The notes: a model not told the origin generated them from the letters alone. A stretch of DNA of 64,000 bases from Phytopseudomonas argentinensis (GCF_900113905.1 NZ_FORC01000001.1:372001-436000), one strand, 5' to 3'. Positions 46,967 through 60,019 are shown, counted from the first letter of the stretch. Translations and numbers: made by a program.

Positions 46967-47061
46967 GTGGGGCGCTTGTTCGAGGGAAAGAGAAACGTCC
47001 TTGTGGCGGGGCCTGGCGAGCGGCCTTACACTCTGACCACCACTGCTGCCATGGGTTCGCC

Positions 47062-47634
47062 ATGCCGACTCAAGACGAAAACGATCGCCGCGAATACTAT
47101 CGTATCGAGGACACGATCGCACTGGATTTCCCCCCCCTGGCAGGTGCCGACGCCCTGGCCACTGACGAGCTTCACGACGCCTCACCGCTGTTCAACCTGC
47201 TCAGCGAACTGCATGTGATGGATTTCGAATCCCAGCACCTGCTGCGCAATATCAGCGAGCGCGACCGTACCCTGGCCAACTACCTCAAGGTGGTCAACAA
47301 ACGCATCGACCTGCTCGGCCAGGCCATGGCCCAGAGCCTGCTGCGCGATATCGGCCCGCCCAAGCGGGTGACCTTGTCCGAGGGCGGCATCAGTTTCCTG
47401 CACACGCAAGCGCTGACGGTCGACAGCCACATGGCCCTGAAGATGGTGCTGATGCCGCAGGCGTTGGGCCTTTTGCTGCGCGTGCGGGTGCTGCACTGCA
47501 ACGAGCGTGACGGCCAGTTCGAGATCGGCGCCGAGTTCGAAGCGCTGACTGACGCACAGCGCCAGCTGCTCGCCCGGCATATCCTGCAGCGTCAGGCGCA
47601 GGAGCGCCGCCAGGCCCGCGAGGAACTCACGTGA
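47062..47634 (+). CDS. PilZ-domain-like cytoplasmic protein, 190 aa
   Basis: Begins DRREYYRIEDTIALDF, an RxxxR-like PilZ entry motif, then a helical insertion (ERDRTLANYLKVVNKRIDLL) and a C-terminal beta part with TLSEGGISFL matching the D/SxSxxG PilZ element. Possibly a c-di-GMP effector, but the second motif is imperfect. The stop overlaps the next gene by four bases. Confidence 0.82.
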   Translation: MPTQDENDRREYYRIEDTIALDFPPLAGADALATDELHDASPLFNLLSELHVMDFESQHLLRNISERDRTLANYLKVVNKRIDLLGQAMAQSLLRDIGPPKRVTLSEGGISFLHTQALTVDSHMALKMVLMPQALGLLLRVRVLHCNERDGQFEIGAEFEALTDAQRQLLARHILQRQAQERRQAREELT

Positions 47635-47927
47635 CACCATCGCCACTGCTGCTTTCGCTGCTCCTGCTGTTGCCGCTGACGGCCCAGGCCGACACCCTGA
47701 CGATTCCCATCGGTCAGCAAGGCGCCGACCTCACCGAGGTGCCGCAAAAGGGCCAGTCCAAGCGCTCGGTGCTGGAGCGCTTCGGCCTTGCCGATGAAGA
47801 GCACCCTGCTGTCGGCAAGCCACCGATCACCCGCTGGGACTACCGCGAATTCAGCGTCTATTTCGAATACGACCATGTGATCAACAGCGTGCGCCATCTG
47901 CAACCGCGCACCACCGCCACCGAGTAA
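47631..47927 (+). CDS. Secreted/periplasmic hypothetical protein, 98 aa
   Basis: N-terminal signal peptide (LLLSLLLLLPLTAQA) followed by a short domain with KSVLERFGLADEE-like QSKRSVLERFGLADEEHP and ITRWDYREFSVYFEYDHVI. I know this as a widespread pseudomonad periplasmic family, probably SmpA/BamE-like in fold, with unknown function. Overlaps the PilZ-like gene by four bases. Confidence 0.8.
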   Translation: MTPSPLLLSLLLLLPLTAQADTLTIPIGQQGADLTEVPQKGQSKRSVLERFGLADEEHPAVGKPPITRWDYREFSVYFEYDHVINSVRHLQPRTTATE

Positions 47928-47936
47928 GGAGCAACC

Positions 47937-48656
47937 GTGACCCTGATCTACGGCCATCGCGGCGCCAAGGGCGAAGCCCCGGAAAATACCCTGGTCAGCT
48001 TTCAGCAGTGCCTGGAGCACGGCGTACGCCGCTGCGAACTGGATCTGCACCTGTCGCGCGACGGCGAACTGATGGTCATCCATGACCCGACGCTCAAGCG
48101 CACCACCGGCCAGCGCGGCAAGGTGGTCGAGCACGACGCCGCCGAACTGGTGCACTATGACGCCCGCCGCGGCGGCCCAGGCTGGCGCCACCCCTGCCCC
48201 ATTCCGCGGCTGAGCGAACTGTTCGAGCAGTGTGACTTCGAGCACTGGCAGCTGGAGGTCAAGAGCGCATCCAGGGATCGCGCCGCGCGTACCGTGGAAG
48301 CCATCGCCCTGCTCAGCCGCCGCTTCGGCCTGGACGACAGGATCACCATCACCTCCAGCTCCCGCGAAGTGCTGAGCGCCGCCCAGCGCCTGACGCCACA
48401 CCTGGGCCGCGGCCTGGTCGCCGAATACGCCTGGCTGGATCCGATCAAGGTGGCGCGCAACTACGGCTGCGACCTGCTGGCCCTGAACTGGACGCTGTGC
48501 ACCCCGGAGCGCCTGCTAAAGGCGCAGAAAGCGGGCCTGCACGTGTCGGTGTGGACGGTCAACGAGCCCGCCCTGATGCGCCGCCTCGCTGACTTCGGCG
48601 CCGACAGCATCATCACCGATTTCCCCGGCATCGCCGTCAGTACGCTGCGCGGTTAA
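47937..48656 (+). CDS. Glycerophosphodiester phosphodiesterase (GTG start)
   Basis: 239 residues, GTG 47937 after AAGGAG. Catalytic signature YGHRGAKGEAPENTLVSFQ, then ELDLHLSRDGELMVIHDPTLKRTT split by the metal ligands, and LEVKS. TIM-barrel GDPD without signal peptide, so cytosolic. Follows the periplasmic gene in one operon. Confidence 0.94.
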   Translation: MTLIYGHRGAKGEAPENTLVSFQQCLEHGVRRCELDLHLSRDGELMVIHDPTLKRTTGQRGKVVEHDAAELVHYDARRGGPGWRHPCPIPRLSELFEQCDFEHWQLEVKSASRDRAARTVEAIALLSRRFGLDDRITITSSSREVLSAAQRLTPHLGRGLVAEYAWLDPIKVARNYGCDLLALNWTLCTPERLLKAQKAGLHVSVWTVNEPALMRRLADFGADSIITDFPGIAVSTLRG

Positions 48657-48678
48657 GTACAACAGCACGGCGCTTCTA

Positions 48679-48730
48679 ATGTGGGAACGGGCCATGCGCG
48701 CTAAATCACGGGCATGGCCCGTTCCCACAT
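48679..48730. repeat. REP-type hairpin with 19-bp perfect arms
   Basis: Arms 48679-48697 and 48712-48730 are perfectly complementary; outer sequence ATGTGGGAACGGGCCATG. Same family as the element at 63518 (GTGGGAGCGGGCCATG). Lies between the GDPD and kinase genes. Confidence 0.88.
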
Positions 48731-48771
48731 CCTGCTTCAAGAGAACGGCGCTGGCAGAGAAGGACCGATGC

Positions 48772-49287
48772 ATGCTGATCGTCTTCAGTGGCCTGCCCGG
48801 CACCGGCAAGAGCACGCTCGCCAAAGCCCTGGCTACTCATCTACAGGCCGTGTACCTGCGCATCGACAGCATCGAGCAGGCGCTGCGCAACGCCGCGCCG
48901 GGGCAAGCGGTCGGCAGCAGCGGCTACAGGGTGGCCAATGCCATCGCGCGGGACAATCTCAAGGCCGCGCGCATTGTGATCGCCGACTGCGTCAACCCGG
49001 TCGCGGAAAGCCGCCAGGCCTGGGCTGACAGCGCTGCACAGGCCTGGTGCCCCTTGCTGGACGTGCAGATCATCTGTTCTGACCCAGAGCAACATCGCCA
49101 GCGCGTGGAATCGAGAATCAGCGAGGTGCCCGGGTTGGTGATGCCCGACTGGCAATCGGTTATGGCCCATGAGTACGAGCCCTGGCCGCAGGCGCCATTG
49201 ACCCTCGACACCGCTCGGCTATCGGTGGACGCGGCGCTGGCGCTGCTCGTCGCGCATGTAGCGGCCTATCCGCAAGTGCGCACCTGA
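48772..49287 (+). CDS. P-loop kinase / AAA-family small ATPase, 171 aa
   Basis: Starts MLIVFSGLPGTGKSTLAKALA, a clear Walker A motif, with VYLRIDSIEQALR as the adjacent Asp-containing strand and RIVIADCVNPVAESRQAW as a nucleotide-kinase-like core. Probably phosphorylates a small molecule; substrate unknown. The upstream frame is through the REP hairpin and was rejected. Confidence 0.88.
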   Translation: MLIVFSGLPGTGKSTLAKALATHLQAVYLRIDSIEQALRNAAPGQAVGSSGYRVANAIARDNLKAARIVIADCVNPVAESRQAWADSAAQAWCPLLDVQIICSDPEQHRQRVESRISEVPGLVMPDWQSVMAHEYEPWPQAPLTLDTARLSVDAALALLVAHVAAYPQVRT

Positions 49288-49311
49288 AAACCGAAAGGCG
49301 CCGTCCATAAA

Positions 49312-49338
49312 AAAACCGATCCACAAGGGATCGGTTTT
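49312..49338. terminator. Bidirectional terminator between kinase gene and sthA
   Basis: AAAACCGATCC (49312-49322) / GGATCGGTTTT (49328-49338), flanked by poly-A on the left and T-rich sequence on the right. It serves both converging genes. Confidence 0.85.
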
Positions 49339-49433
49339 CCGGCCTGCTCAGACGCTCTCGCGGTTTGGCCAGCGCCAGTCGCGGGAGTCGGCGAACGGAT
49401 CCCCGGCCGGCTCAGGCCACCGGCCGGAGCCGC

Positions 49434-50828
49434 TCAAAAAAGCCGGTTGAGCCCGTCGAACGCGGCGACCCGATAGGCTTCGGCCATGGTCGGGTAGTTG
49501 AAGGTGGTGTTGACGAAATACTTCAGGGTATTGGCCTCGCCCTTCTGGTTCATGATCGCCTGGCCGATGTGCACGATCTCCGAGGCCTGGTAGCCGAAGC
49601 AGTGCACGCCGAGCACTTCCAGGGTCTCGCGGTGGAAGAGGATCTTCAGCATGCCGACCGGCTCATGGGAAATCTGCGCCCGCGCCATGCTCTTGAAGAA
49701 CGCCTTGCCCACTTCATAGGGGATCTTGGCCTTGGTCAGCTCGTGCTCGTTCTTGCCGATCGAGCTGATCTCGGGAATGGTGTAGATGCCGGTGGGGATG
49801 TCATCGACGATCCGCCAGCTGCCGTTGTCGACGATGCTGCCGGCCGCCGAACGGCCCTGGTCGGCCGCGGCACTGGCCAGGCTCGGCCAGCCGATCACGT
49901 CACCGGCGGCGTAGATGTTCTCGACTTCGGTTCGATAATGCTCGTCGACCTGTACCTGGCCACGGCTGTTGACGTGGATGCCGATGTTTTCCAGGCCCAG
50001 CTTGTCGGTGTTGCCGGTACGGCCGTTACACCACAAGAGCGCATCGGCCTTGATCTTCTTGCCGGACTTCAGGTGCAGGATCACGCCGTTGTCCAGGCCT
50101 TCGATGCGCTCGTACTCTTCATTGTGACGAATCAACACGTTGTTGGTGCGCAGGTGATAGCTCAGTGCGTCGGAGATTTCCGAGTCGAGGAAGCTCAGCA
50201 ACTGATCGCGGTTGTCGATCAGGTCGACAAGCACGCCCAGGCCGCTGAAGATCGAGGCGTACTCGCTGCCGATCACCCCGGCGCCGTAGATGATCAGACG
50301 GCGCGGCGTGTGGCTGAGGGTCAGGATGGTATCGCTGTCGTAGACCCGCGGATGGTTGAAGTCGACGTCCGCCGGGCGGTAGGGGCGCGAGCCGGTGGCG
50401 ATGATCACCTGCTTGGCCGACAGGGTTTCCAATACGCCGTTGGGGCAGACCACTTCGATGGTCTGCTCGTCGGCGAAGCTGCCGGTACCGAAGAACACGT
50501 CGATGCGGTTGCGCGCGTAATAACCGGTGCGCGAGGTGACCTGTTTGGCGATCACCCGCTCGGCGCTTTTCAGTACGTCAGGAAAGGAGAACCAGCGCGG
50601 CTCGCCGATCTGACGGAACATGGGGTTGGTGTTGAACTGCATGATCTGCCGCACCGAATGGCGCAGCGCTTTCGAAGGGATGGTACCCAGGTGGGTGCAG
50701 TTGCCGCCCACCTCGCGGCGGTCGTCGACCACCGCCACCTTGCGACCGGCCTTGGCCGCGTTCATCGCCGCCCCTTCACCTGCAGGGCCGGAGCCCAATA
50801 CCACGACATCGTAGTTGTAGACCGCCAT
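49434..50828 (-). CDS. sthA: Soluble pyridine nucleotide transhydrogenase
   Basis: FAD enzyme transferring hydride between NADPH and NAD+. 464 residues from ATG 50828 with GAGGAG upstream; the GTG six bases earlier is in frame. FAD motif [19 protein letters not shown]; the disulphide region reads [13 protein letters not shown] with only one Cys, as expected for Sth rather than lipoamide dehydrogenases; NAD domain [15 protein letters not shown]-terminal dimer domain intact. Confidence 0.96.
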   Translation of the reverse strand: MAVYNYDVVVLGSGPAGEGAAMNAAKAGRKVAVVDDRREVGGNCTHLGTIPSKALRHSVRQIMQFNTNPMFRQIGEPRWFSFPDVLKSAERVIAKQVTSRTGYYARNRIDVFFGTGSFADEQTIEVVCPNGVLETLSAKQVIIATGSRPYRPADVDFNHPRVYDSDTILTLSHTPRRLIIYGAGVIGSEYASIFSGLGVLVDLIDNRDQLLSFLDSEISDALSYHLRTNNVLIRHNEEYERIEGLDNGVILHLKSGKKIKADALLWCNGRTGNTDKLGLENIGIHVNSRGQVQVDEHYRTEVENIYAAGDVIGWPSLASAAADQGRSAAGSIVDNGSWRIVDDIPTGIYTIPEISSIGKNEHELTKAKIPYEVGKAFFKSMARAQISHEPVGMLKILFHRETLEVLGVHCFGYQASEIVHIGQAIMNQKGEANTLKYFVNTTFNYPTMAEAYRVAAFDGLNRLF

Positions 50829-50954
50829 GTTCACTCCTCAGATCACGCCGCAACGCTTATCGCGCGCTATCGGCAGAACCAGACCGGACGTGCGGCCTGG
50901 TACGCAACATTTCGCAATAACGCATAGCCTACCGGGCCAGGCGGCAAATGGCGA

Positions 50955-51182
50955 TCAGCGCTTGCTGGCGTCGTAGCTTTGCACGCCGGCTTCGCCGTTG
51001 CCCTGGCCCGTCACTTCCGGGCATTTCTCGCGGTCGTCACCACAAATCGAGCACTTCTTCTCGATGCCCAGGTTGGCGATGCCGCCGCAGGAGCCGGCGA
51101 TGGGCTTGCGGCCCATCATCACGCCGACGGCCATCAGGCCGACGACCGTGAGCATGATCAGAAAAACCATCACGAATGTCAT
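50955..51182 (-). CDS. nqrM: Na+-NQR maturation protein NqrM
   Basis: 75 residues: one N-terminal TM helix (FVMVFLIMLTVVGLMAVGV) and a Cys-rich tail GSCGG … KKCSICGDDREKCPEV with four Cys, the NqrM/DUF539 signature thought to bind or deliver iron for NQR. ATG overlaps the apbE stop. Confidence 0.95.
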   Translation of the reverse strand: MTFVMVFLIMLTVVGLMAVGVMMGRKPIAGSCGGIANLGIEKKCSICGDDREKCPEVTGQGNGEAGVQSYDASKR

Positions 51183-52222
51183 TGCTTGCCTCCCGCAGCG
51201 AACAGCTGCTCGAAAGTGGCGGTACTGCGTGTGACGAATCCGTCACCCTCTCGGGTCACGAAGAACGCCGCGATACCTTTGCGCTCGGCGTACTCGAAAC
51301 CCTTGTCGGGACCGAGCACCAGCAGCACGGTGGACAGGCCGTCGGCCATCAGCGTCGAGGGCGCGGCCACGGTGACCGCCGCCAGGGTGTGCTGGATCGG
51401 CGCGGCGGTCTGCGGATCAAGGGTGTGGGAATAGCGTACGCCCTGCTCCTCGAAATAATTGCGGTAGTCACCCGAGGTGGAGATGCCGTAGCCGTCCAGT
51501 TCGATCACCCGCTGGATGGCCCGCTGGTCATCCCGGGGCGCTTCGAGCGCGATGCGCCAGGGCTGACCGTCGGGCTTGCGGCCAACTGCCTTGAGTTCGC
51601 CGGTGGCTTCGACCAGATAACTGCTCACCCCCTGTTCGACCAGCCGCGCGATGATTCGATCAACCGTATAACCGGCGGCGATGCTGTTGAAGTCGACCTG
51701 CAGATCGACATCTTTGCACAGGCGGTCGCCGTCGATATGCAGGCGCTCCTGGCCGATGCGCCCACGTACCTCTTGCAGCGCGTGCTCGCTTGGCACCCGA
51801 CGCTCACCGTTGCCGCGCGGGCCGAAGCCCCACAGGTCGAGCAGAGGTTCTAAGGTGAGATCGAACGCCCCGCCGCTGTCACGATGCAGGGTGTTGCCAG
51901 TTTCGATCAGTTGCAGAACCCCGGCGGGCATGCTCATGCAGCTGCCGGCCGGGGAGCGATTGAACTGCTCGATCAGCGAGTCGTCACGGTAGGTGGACAT
52001 CTGCTCGTCGACCTCGGCGAAGATCGCCTCCACATCGGCCTTGAGCGCCGCTTTGTCGGGTACGCCCTTGGCGCTGACGTACTTCACCGAATAGGTGCTG
52101 CCTTGCGCCGGGCCACCGAACTCCTCGACCGTTTCGGAAAAACCGCAGCTCACGAGCGTAGCAGCCAATGTCGCGGCCAGGGCAGCGACAAGGGCGGGCT
52201 GTTTCAGAGCGGCTGCAATCAT
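51179..52222 (-). CDS. apbE: FAD:protein FMN transferase (lipoprotein)
   Basis: Attaches FMN covalently to Thr of NqrB and NqrC. 347 residues from ATG 52222, with lipobox LVSCG at the end of a short signal sequence (anchored outside the inner membrane). Family stretches [55 protein letters not shown], and [10 protein letters not shown]. The start overlaps the nqrF stop. Confidence 0.95.
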   Translation of the reverse strand: MIAAALKQPALVAALAATLAATLVSCGFSETVEEFGGPAQGSTYSVKYVSAKGVPDKAALKADVEAIFAEVDEQMSTYRDDSLIEQFNRSPAGSCMSMPAGVLQLIETGNTLHRDSGGAFDLTLEPLLDLWGFGPRGNGERRVPSEHALQEVRGRIGQERLHIDGDRLCKDVDLQVDFNSIAAGYTVDRIIARLVEQGVSSYLVEATGELKAVGRKPDGQPWRIALEAPRDDQRAIQRVIELDGYGISTSGDYRNYFEEQGVRYSHTLDPQTAAPIQHTLAAVTVAAPSTLMADGLSTVLLVLGPDKGFEYAERKGIAAFFVTREGDGFVTRSTATFEQLFAAGGKQ

Positions 52223-53442
52223 CCGCCGAAGTCGTCGAGCAGGATGTTGTCCTGTTCGACACCCAGGTCGGTGAGCATCTTGATCACCGCGGCGTTCATC
52301 ATCGGCGGGCCGCACATGTAGAACTCGCAATCCTCGGGCGCCGGGTGATCCTTGAGGTAGTTCTCGTAGAGCACGTTGTGGATGAAGCCGGTCAGGCCGG
52401 TCCAGTTGTCTTCCGGCTGCGGGTCGGACAGCGCCAGGTGCCATTCGAAGTTCGGATTCTCCGCCTGCAGCTGATCGTACTCCTCGGTGTAGAACGCCTC
52501 GCGCATGGAGCGCGCGCCGTACCAGAAGCTGATCTTGCGGGTGGATTTCAGGCGCTTGAGCTGGTCGAAGATATGCGAGCGCATCGGCGCCATGCCGGCA
52601 CCACCACCGATGAAGACCATCTCGGCATCGGTATCCTTGGCGAAGAACTCGCCGAACGGCCCGTACACCGTGACCTTGTCACCCGGCTTGAGGCTGAACA
52701 CCCAGGACGACATTTTGCCCGGTGGCAAATGATCCTTGCCCGGCGGTGGCGAGGCGATGCGGATGTTGAATTTCACCAGGCCGACTTCTTCGGGATAGTT
52801 GGCCATGGAGTAGGCGCGGATCACCGTCTCGTCGACCTTGGACACGTACTTCCACTGGTTGAATTTGTCCCAGTCGCCGCGGTACTCCTCCTGGATGTCG
52901 AAGTCCTTGTAGTGCACGGTGTGCGGCGGGCACTCCAGCTGCACGTAACCACCGGCGCGGAAATCGACCTTCTCGCCTTCCGGCAATTTGAGGGTCAGCT
53001 CCTTGATGAAGGTGGCCACGTTCGGGTTGGACTCGACCGTGCACTCCCACTTCTTCACGCCAAAGACTTCCTCGGGCACCTCGATCTTCATGTCCTGCTT
53101 GACCGGGGTCTGGCAGGACAGGCGCCAGCCCTCGCGGGCCTCGCGCTTGTTGAAGTGCGACTCCTCGGTGGACAGCATCTCGCCGCCACCGCTCTCCACG
53201 ATGCACTTGCACTGCGCACAGGTACCGCCGCCGCCACAGGCCGACGACAGGAAGATCTCGTTCTCGGCCAGGGTCTGCAGCAACTTGCCGCCAGCCGGAA
53301 CGGTGATGGTGCGCTCACCGTTGATCTCGATGTTCACGTCGCCGGCGGAAACCAGGCGCGCGCGGGCCATGAGGATCACCGCCACGAGGAGGATGATCAC
53401 CACGGTGAACATGGAGACTGCTACCAGAATTTCAAAAGCCAT
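52219..53442 (-). CDS. nqrF: Na+-NQR subunit F (NADH dehydrogenase)
   Basis: NADH entry subunit. 407 residues from ATG 53442 (AAGGGG eight bases upstream; a TTG six bases before is in frame). N-terminal TM helix, 2Fe-2S ferredoxin domain ([14 protein letters not shown]), FAD motif [14 protein letters not shown]-binding [14 protein letters not shown]. Confidence 0.97.
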   Translation of the reverse strand: MAFEILVAVSMFTVVIILLVAVILMARARLVSAGDVNIEINGERTITVPAGGKLLQTLAENEIFLSSACGGGGTCAQCKCIVESGGGEMLSTEESHFNKREAREGWRLSCQTPVKQDMKIEVPEEVFGVKKWECTVESNPNVATFIKELTLKLPEGEKVDFRAGGYVQLECPPHTVHYKDFDIQEEYRGDWDKFNQWKYVSKVDETVIRAYSMANYPEEVGLVKFNIRIASPPPGKDHLPPGKMSSWVFSLKPGDKVTVYGPFGEFFAKDTDAEMVFIGGGAGMAPMRSHIFDQLKRLKSTRKISFWYGARSMREAFYTEEYDQLQAENPNFEWHLALSDPQPEDNWTGLTGFIHNVLYENYLKDHPAPEDCEFYMCGPPMMNAAVIKMLTDLGVEQDNILLDDFGG

Positions 53443-53452
53443 TGGCAACCCC

Positions 53453-54061
53453 TTACAGCTGTACGCCGGAGAACGACATGAAGCCCAGCGACATCAGGCC
53501 AACGGTGATGAAGGTCAGGCCCAGGCCGCGCAGACCGGCGGGTGGGTCGCTGTACTTGAGCTTCTCGCGGATGGCGGCCAGCAGCACGATGGCCAGCGCC
53601 CAGGACACGCCCGCGCCGGCGCCGTAGACCACGCTCTCGGTGAAGTTGTAGTCGCGCTCGACCATGAACAAGGTGCCGCCGAAGATGGCGCAGTGCACGG
53701 TGATCAGCGGCAGGAAGATGCCCAGCGCGTTGTAGAGCGACGGCAGGTACTTGTCGAGCACCATCTCCATGATCTGCACCACCGCGGCGATCAGGCCGAT
53801 GTAGCAGATCAGGCCGAGAAAGCTCAGGTCGACTTCCGGCAGGCCGGCCCAGCTCAGCGCGCCTTCCTTGAGCAGGTAGACGTAGAGCAGGTTGTTCAAC
53901 GGCACGGTGATGACCATCACCACGATTACCGTCAAGCCGAGCATCAGGGAGGTTTCGACCTTCTTGGAAATCGCCAGGAAGGTGCACATGCCCAGGAAGA
54001 ACGCCAGCGCCATGTTCTCGATGAACACCGCACGGACGAACAGGCTGATGTAATGTTCCAT
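53453..54061 (-). CDS. nqrE: Na+-NQR subunit E
   Basis: 202 residues, six TM helices, homologous to RnfA. Conserved [21 protein letters not shown] at the N terminus and the Cys-containing [14 protein letters not shown]. Part of the membrane core. Confidence 0.96.
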   Translation of the reverse strand: MEHYISLFVRAVFIENMALAFFLGMCTFLAISKKVETSLMLGLTVIVVMVITVPLNNLLYVYLLKEGALSWAGLPEVDLSFLGLICYIGLIAAVVQIMEMVLDKYLPSLYNALGIFLPLITVHCAIFGGTLFMVERDYNFTESVVYGAGAGVSWALAIVLLAAIREKLKYSDPPAGLRGLGLTFITVGLMSLGFMSFSGVQL

Positions 54062-54062
54062 A

Positions 54063-54731
54063 TCAGTAAGCCTCCTCGTTCTTCACCTGGGGCGCCATGC
54101 GGTACTCGACCTTCTCCACCTGCTCCTTCTTGTAGCTACGCAGGGCCCAGATGAACAGGCCGATCAGGAAGAACGCCGACGGCGGCAGCAACAGCAGGCC
54201 ATTGGGCTGATACCAGCCACCATTGTTGACGGTGTGCAGGATCTCGATGCCCAGCAACGAGCCGGCACCGAACAGCTCGCGCACGATACCCAGCGCCACC
54301 AGCATGGCGCTGTAGCCCAGACCGTTGCCCAGGCCATCGACGAACGATGCTACCGGCGGGTTGGACATGGCGAAGGCTTCGGCGCGCCCCATGACGATGC
54401 AGTTGGTGATGATCAGGCCGACGAATACCGACAGCCGCTGACTCAGGCTGTAGGCATAGGCCTTGAGGAACTGATCGATGACGATCACCAGGGAGGCGAT
54501 GATCACCACCTGGGCGATCATGCGGATCGAGCCCGGGATCTGATGGCGCACCGTCGAGATGAAGAAACTCGAAAACGCCGTGGTCAGGGTCAGCGCGATG
54601 GACAGCACCAGCGCGGTGCTCAACGCCGAGGTGACCGCCAGCGCCGAACAGATGCCGAGAATCTGCAGGCCGATCGGGTTCTTGTTGAGAATCGGATCGA
54701 GCAGCAGCTCTTTCATGGTGGGTTTGGACAT
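54063..54731 (-). CDS. nqrD: Na+-NQR subunit D
   Basis: 222 residues with six TM helices; [31 protein letters not shown] (conserved Cys) and [20 protein letters not shown]. Homologous to RnfE. One base separates it from nqrE. Confidence 0.96.
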   Translation of the reverse strand: MSKPTMKELLLDPILNKNPIGLQILGICSALAVTSALSTALVLSIALTLTTAFSSFFISTVRHQIPGSIRMIAQVVIIASLVIVIDQFLKAYAYSLSQRLSVFVGLIITNCIVMGRAEAFAMSNPPVASFVDGLGNGLGYSAMLVALGIVRELFGAGSLLGIEILHTVNNGGWYQPNGLLLLPPSAFFLIGLFIWALRSYKKEQVEKVEYRMAPQVKNEEAY

Positions 54732-54734
54732 GGA

Positions 54735-55520
54735 TCAAGCCTCCCCTGCGGACAGCTTCTTGAGGAACGGCGCGAAGCCGTCCTCACCGAGCCAGAAGTG
54801 AATCATGTGGGTCACGCCGTTGGCGGTCAGGGTCGCGCCGGCGATGGCGTCGACCTGGTAATCGGCCTGCGGGCTCTGCGGGTTGACGCTGCCCTTGATC
54901 ACACGCAATACCGGTTCGCCATCCTGGTAAACCTTCTTGCCGACCCACTTGGCCTGCCAGTTGGGATTGTCGATCTCGCCCCCCAGCCCCGGCGTTTCAC
55001 CGTGCTGGTAGAAGCCGATACCGGCAACGGTCTCCAGGTCGCTCTGCAAGGCCACGAACCCGTACATGGTCGACCACAGGCCGTAGCCACGCACCGGCAG
55101 CACCAGGCGCTCGAGTTCGCCGTTCTGCTCGATCTGGTAGACCACCGCGTAGTGTTCCAGGCGACGGATCGAGGCGATGTCGCGGTCTTCGGGGATCATG
55201 CTGGACAACGCCGAATCGGCGACGGCCTTGTTCTGGTCGAAGGTATGCGGATCGAAGGCGTCGCTGTAGTCGCCGGTGCGCAGGTCGACCAGGCGCGGCG
55301 TGACACGCGAGGAGAACACTTCGCGCACTTCGTCGCTGGACATGCCCGGCTGCCACAACTCGGCGATCACCAGCACCGCGCGCTGGCGGTCGACCAGGGC
55401 GTTTTCCTGCTGGGTCGGGCGCAGGATCAGCGCGGCGGCCGAAACGGCGATGGAGCACACCAGGCACAGCACCAGGGTCACGACCAGCGTGCGTGTCGGG
55501 GTTTCTTTGAGCTTAGACAT
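54735..55520 (-). CDS. nqrC: Na+-NQR subunit C (covalent FMN)
   Basis: 261 residues: one N-terminal TM helix and a periplasmic FMN domain with the attachment motif [10 protein letters not shown] (FMN-Thr). Substrate of ApbE encoded in the same cluster. [12 protein letters not shown] is also conserved. Confidence 0.96.
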   Translation of the reverse strand: MSKLKETPTRTLVVTLVLCLVCSIAVSAAALILRPTQQENALVDRQRAVLVIAELWQPGMSSDEVREVFSSRVTPRLVDLRTGDYSDAFDPHTFDQNKAVADSALSSMIPEDRDIASIRRLEHYAVVYQIEQNGELERLVLPVRGYGLWSTMYGFVALQSDLETVAGIGFYQHGETPGLGGEIDNPNWQAKWVGKKVYQDGEPVLRVIKGSVNPQSPQADYQVDAIAGATLTANGVTHMIHFWLGEDGFAPFLKKLSAGEA

Positions 55521-56724
55521 TACGCGCCAGCCTCCGCTTGATGTTGGCCCGTACCACGTAGTGGTCGATCAGGGGCGCACACAGATTGCCGAACAGGATC
55601 GCCAGCATCACGCCTTCCGGGAACGCCGGGTTGACCACACGAATGATGGTCACCAGCAGGCCGATAAGGATGCCGAAGATCCACTTGCCGGTATTGGTCA
55701 TGGAGGCCGACACCGGGTCGGTGGCCATAAAGATCATGCCGAAGGCGAAGCCCCCGGTGACCAGGTGCCAGTACCAGGGCATGGCGAACAGCGGGTTGTT
55801 GTCCGAGGCGAGGGCGTTGAACAGCGTGGCGGTGGCGATCATGCCGATCATCACCCCGCTGACGATGCGCCAGGAAGCGATCTTGGTGATCAGCAGCACC
55901 GCACCGCCGAGCAGGATCGCCAGGGTGCCGGTCTCGCCAATGGAGCCCGGCATCAGGCCGATGAAAGCCTGGGTCCAGGTCAGGCCGTCATTGATCAGGC
56001 CATCAACCCCGCTACCGCCGATGGTGGCCAGCGCCGTGGCGCCCGCATAGCCGTCCACGGCCGTCCACACGCCGTCACCGGAAATCTGCGCCGGGTAGGC
56101 GAAGAACAGGAAGGCGCGACCGACCAGGGCCGGATTGAGGAAGTTCTTGCCGGTACCACCGAACACTTCCTTGCCGATCACCACGCCGAAGCTGATGCCC
56201 AGCGCGACCTGCCAGAGCGGAATGCTCGGCGGCAGGATCAGGGCGAACAGCACGGAGGTGACGAAGAAGCCTTCGTTGACCTCGTGACGGCGGATGGAGG
56301 CGAACAGCACTTCCCAGAAGCCACCGACGATGAACGCCGTGAGGTAGATGGGCAGGAAGTAAGCCGCGCCCTGGATAAAGTTGTCCCACAGGCTGCTCGG
56401 GTCGAAACCGCCCAGCGCACCGATCAGCGCGAAGCGCCAGCCCTCCTGGGCGGCCAGCAGATCGGGGCTCTGCGCGTAGACCAGGTTGGCCTGGTAACCG
56501 GTGTTCCACATGCCGAAGAACATCGCCGGGAAGGTGCAGGCCCAGACGGTGATCATCATGCGCTTGAGGTCGATGCCGTCGCGCACGTGAGCGGTGGTCC
56601 TGGTCACGCTGCCGGGGCGATAGAAGAAGGTGTCCACGGCTTCGTAGAGCGCGTACCACTTCTCGTACTTGCCACCTTTTTCGAAGTTGTGTTCGATCTT
56701 GTCGAGGAACTGACGAACGCCCAT
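55513..56724 (-). CDS. nqrB: Na+-NQR subunit B (covalent FMN, riboflavin)
   Basis: 403 residues from ATG 56724 with AAGGAGGG upstream; the frame extends into nqrA without fitting sequence. Multi-TM core; [26 protein letters not shown] segment ([19 protein letters not shown]) and [12 protein letters not shown] with the FMN-linked Thr. Confidence 0.96.
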   Translation of the reverse strand: MGVRQFLDKIEHNFEKGGKYEKWYALYEAVDTFFYRPGSVTRTTAHVRDGIDLKRMMITVWACTFPAMFFGMWNTGYQANLVYAQSPDLLAAQEGWRFALIGALGGFDPSSLWDNFIQGAAYFLPIYLTAFIVGGFWEVLFASIRRHEVNEGFFVTSVLFALILPPSIPLWQVALGISFGVVIGKEVFGGTGKNFLNPALVGRAFLFFAYPAQISGDGVWTAVDGYAGATALATIGGSGVDGLINDGLTWTQAFIGLMPGSIGETGTLAILLGGAVLLITKIASWRIVSGVMIGMIATATLFNALASDNNPLFAMPWYWHLVTGGFAFGMIFMATDPVSASMTNTGKWIFGILIGLLVTIIRVVNPAFPEGVMLAILFGNLCAPLIDHYVVRANIKRRLARNV

Positions 56725-56726
56725 GT

Positions 56727-58372
<1,646 letters not shown>

Positions 58373-58394
58373 ATGGGAGCCCGAAGGCTCCCAT
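58373..58394 (-). terminator. Terminator of the GAPDH gene
   Basis: Perfect 9-bp stem ATGGGAGCC / GGCTCCCAT with a four-base loop, followed on the minus strand by TTTTTTT. Confidence 0.9.
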
Positions 58395-58418
58395 CTGGTG
58401 TTGCGCAGCGCGCTGCGA

Positions 58419-59867
58419 TCAGCGCGGGAAGGCGGGCGGGTTGACCCCGGCCATTTCTTCCATCACGCGAATCACCTGGCAGCTGTAGCCGAACTCGTTG
58501 TCGTACCAGACGTACAGCACGACGCGGTTGTCGTTGGCGATGGTGGCTTCGGCATCGACCACACCGGCGTGACGCGAGCCTACGAAGTCGGTGGACACCA
58601 CCTCCTGGGAGCTGACGAAATCGATCTGCTTCTGCAGGTCGGAGTGCATGGCCATCTGGCGCAGGTACTCGTTGATCTCTTCGCGGCTGCAAGCCTTCTC
58701 AAGGTTCAGGTTGAGAATGGCCATGGACACGTTCGGCGTCGGTACGCGAATGGCGTTGCCGGTCAGCTTGCCCTTGAGCACCGGCAGCGCCTTGGCCGCG
58801 GCAGTGGCCGCACCGGTTTCGGTGATCACCATGTTCAGCGCGGCGCTACGGCCACGACGACTGCCCTTGTGGAAGTTGTCGATCAGGTTCTGGTCGTTGG
58901 TGTACGAGTGAACGGTTTCGACGTGGCCGTTGACGATGCCGTACTGGTCATTGACCGCCTTGAGCACCGGCACGATGGCGTTGGTGGTACAGGAAGCGGC
59001 CGAGATGATCTTGTCGTCGGCGGTGATTTCGCCATGGTTGATGCCATGCACGATGTTCTTCAGCGCGCCCTTGCCCGGTGCGGTGAGGATCACACGGTCG
59101 ATGCCCGGGCACTTGAGGTGCTGACCCAGGCCGTCGGCGTCACGCCATACGCCGGTGTTGTCGACCAGCAGCGCATCCTTGATGCCGTACTGGGTGTAGT
59201 CGATGGCCGACGGATCCTTGGCGTAGATCACCTGGATCAGGTTGCCGTTGGCGGTCAGGGTGCTGTTCTCTTCGTCGATGGTGATGGTGCCATCGAACTT
59301 GCCATGCACCGAGTCGCGGCGCAGCAGGCTGGCGCGCTTGACCAGATCGTTCTCGGCGCCCTTGCGCACGACGATGGCGCGCAGGCGCAGGCCATCGCCA
59401 CCACCGGTGTGCTCGATCAGGATGCGCGCCAGCAGGCGACCGATACGGCCGAAACCGTAGAGCACCACGTCAGTGCCCTTGCGTGGCGAGGCGTTCTGCT
59501 GGTTGGCGACGTCGGCCAGCTCGTCCTTGACGAACTGCTCGATGCTGCGGCCGTTACCTTCAGCCTTGAACTTGCCGACCATCTTGCCCAGGTCGACGGA
59601 CGCCGCGCCCAGCTTGAGCTCGCTCATGGCCTTGAGCACGGCGTAGGAGTCGTGAACAGCCAGGCCGTTCTGATCAGCCTGACGGTGACGGGCGAAGCGA
59701 TGCGCCTTGAGAATCTCGATGACCGAGCGGTTGATCAGGCTGCGGCCATGGATCGACAGCACCACGTTGTTGTTGCGGTACAGCTGACCGATCAGCGGAA
59801 TCATCGCCTCGGCGAGAGCTTCACGGTCAATCCATTCACCAAGACACTGGTCGGGCTTCTGAGTCAC
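58419..59867 (-). CDS. gap: Glyceraldehyde-3-phosphate dehydrogenase, long form
   Basis: 482 residues from GTG 59867 (TQKPDQCLGEW); an ATG 15 bases upstream is possible. ~130-residue N-terminal extension (DREALAEAMIPLIGQLYRN) precedes the Rossmann domain VVLYGFGRIGRLLARIL; catalytic Cys in ISAASCTTNAIVPV; C-terminal WYDNEFGYSCQVIRV. This extended type occurs in pseudomonads between nqr and mfd. Confidence 0.93.
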   Translation of the reverse strand: MTQKPDQCLGEWIDREALAEAMIPLIGQLYRNNNVVLSIHGRSLINRSVIEILKAHRFARHRQADQNGLAVHDSYAVLKAMSELKLGAASVDLGKMVGKFKAEGNGRSIEQFVKDELADVANQQNASPRKGTDVVLYGFGRIGRLLARILIEHTGGGDGLRLRAIVVRKGAENDLVKRASLLRRDSVHGKFDGTITIDEENSTLTANGNLIQVIYAKDPSAIDYTQYGIKDALLVDNTGVWRDADGLGQHLKCPGIDRVILTAPGKGALKNIVHGINHGEITADDKIISAASCTTNAIVPVLKAVNDQYGIVNGHVETVHSYTNDQNLIDNFHKGSRRGRSAALNMVITETGAATAAAKALPVLKGKLTGNAIRVPTPNVSMAILNLNLEKACSREEINEYLRQMAMHSDLQKQIDFVSSQEVVSTDFVGSRHAGVVDAEATIANDNRVVLYVWYDNEFGYSCQVIRVMEEMAGVNPPAFPR

Positions 59868-60019
59868 GGCATTACCTTCCACATGTAGGGGCTGAAAAAA
59901 GGGGCTACATTATGACGAGCCAGCTAGGGGTCGGCAATCTGCAGCGGTCGAAACACTGACAGTCATCCTCGCGGATAGTTACAATCGGGGGCCAAATCGT
60001 TACCAATCGCGAGCCACCC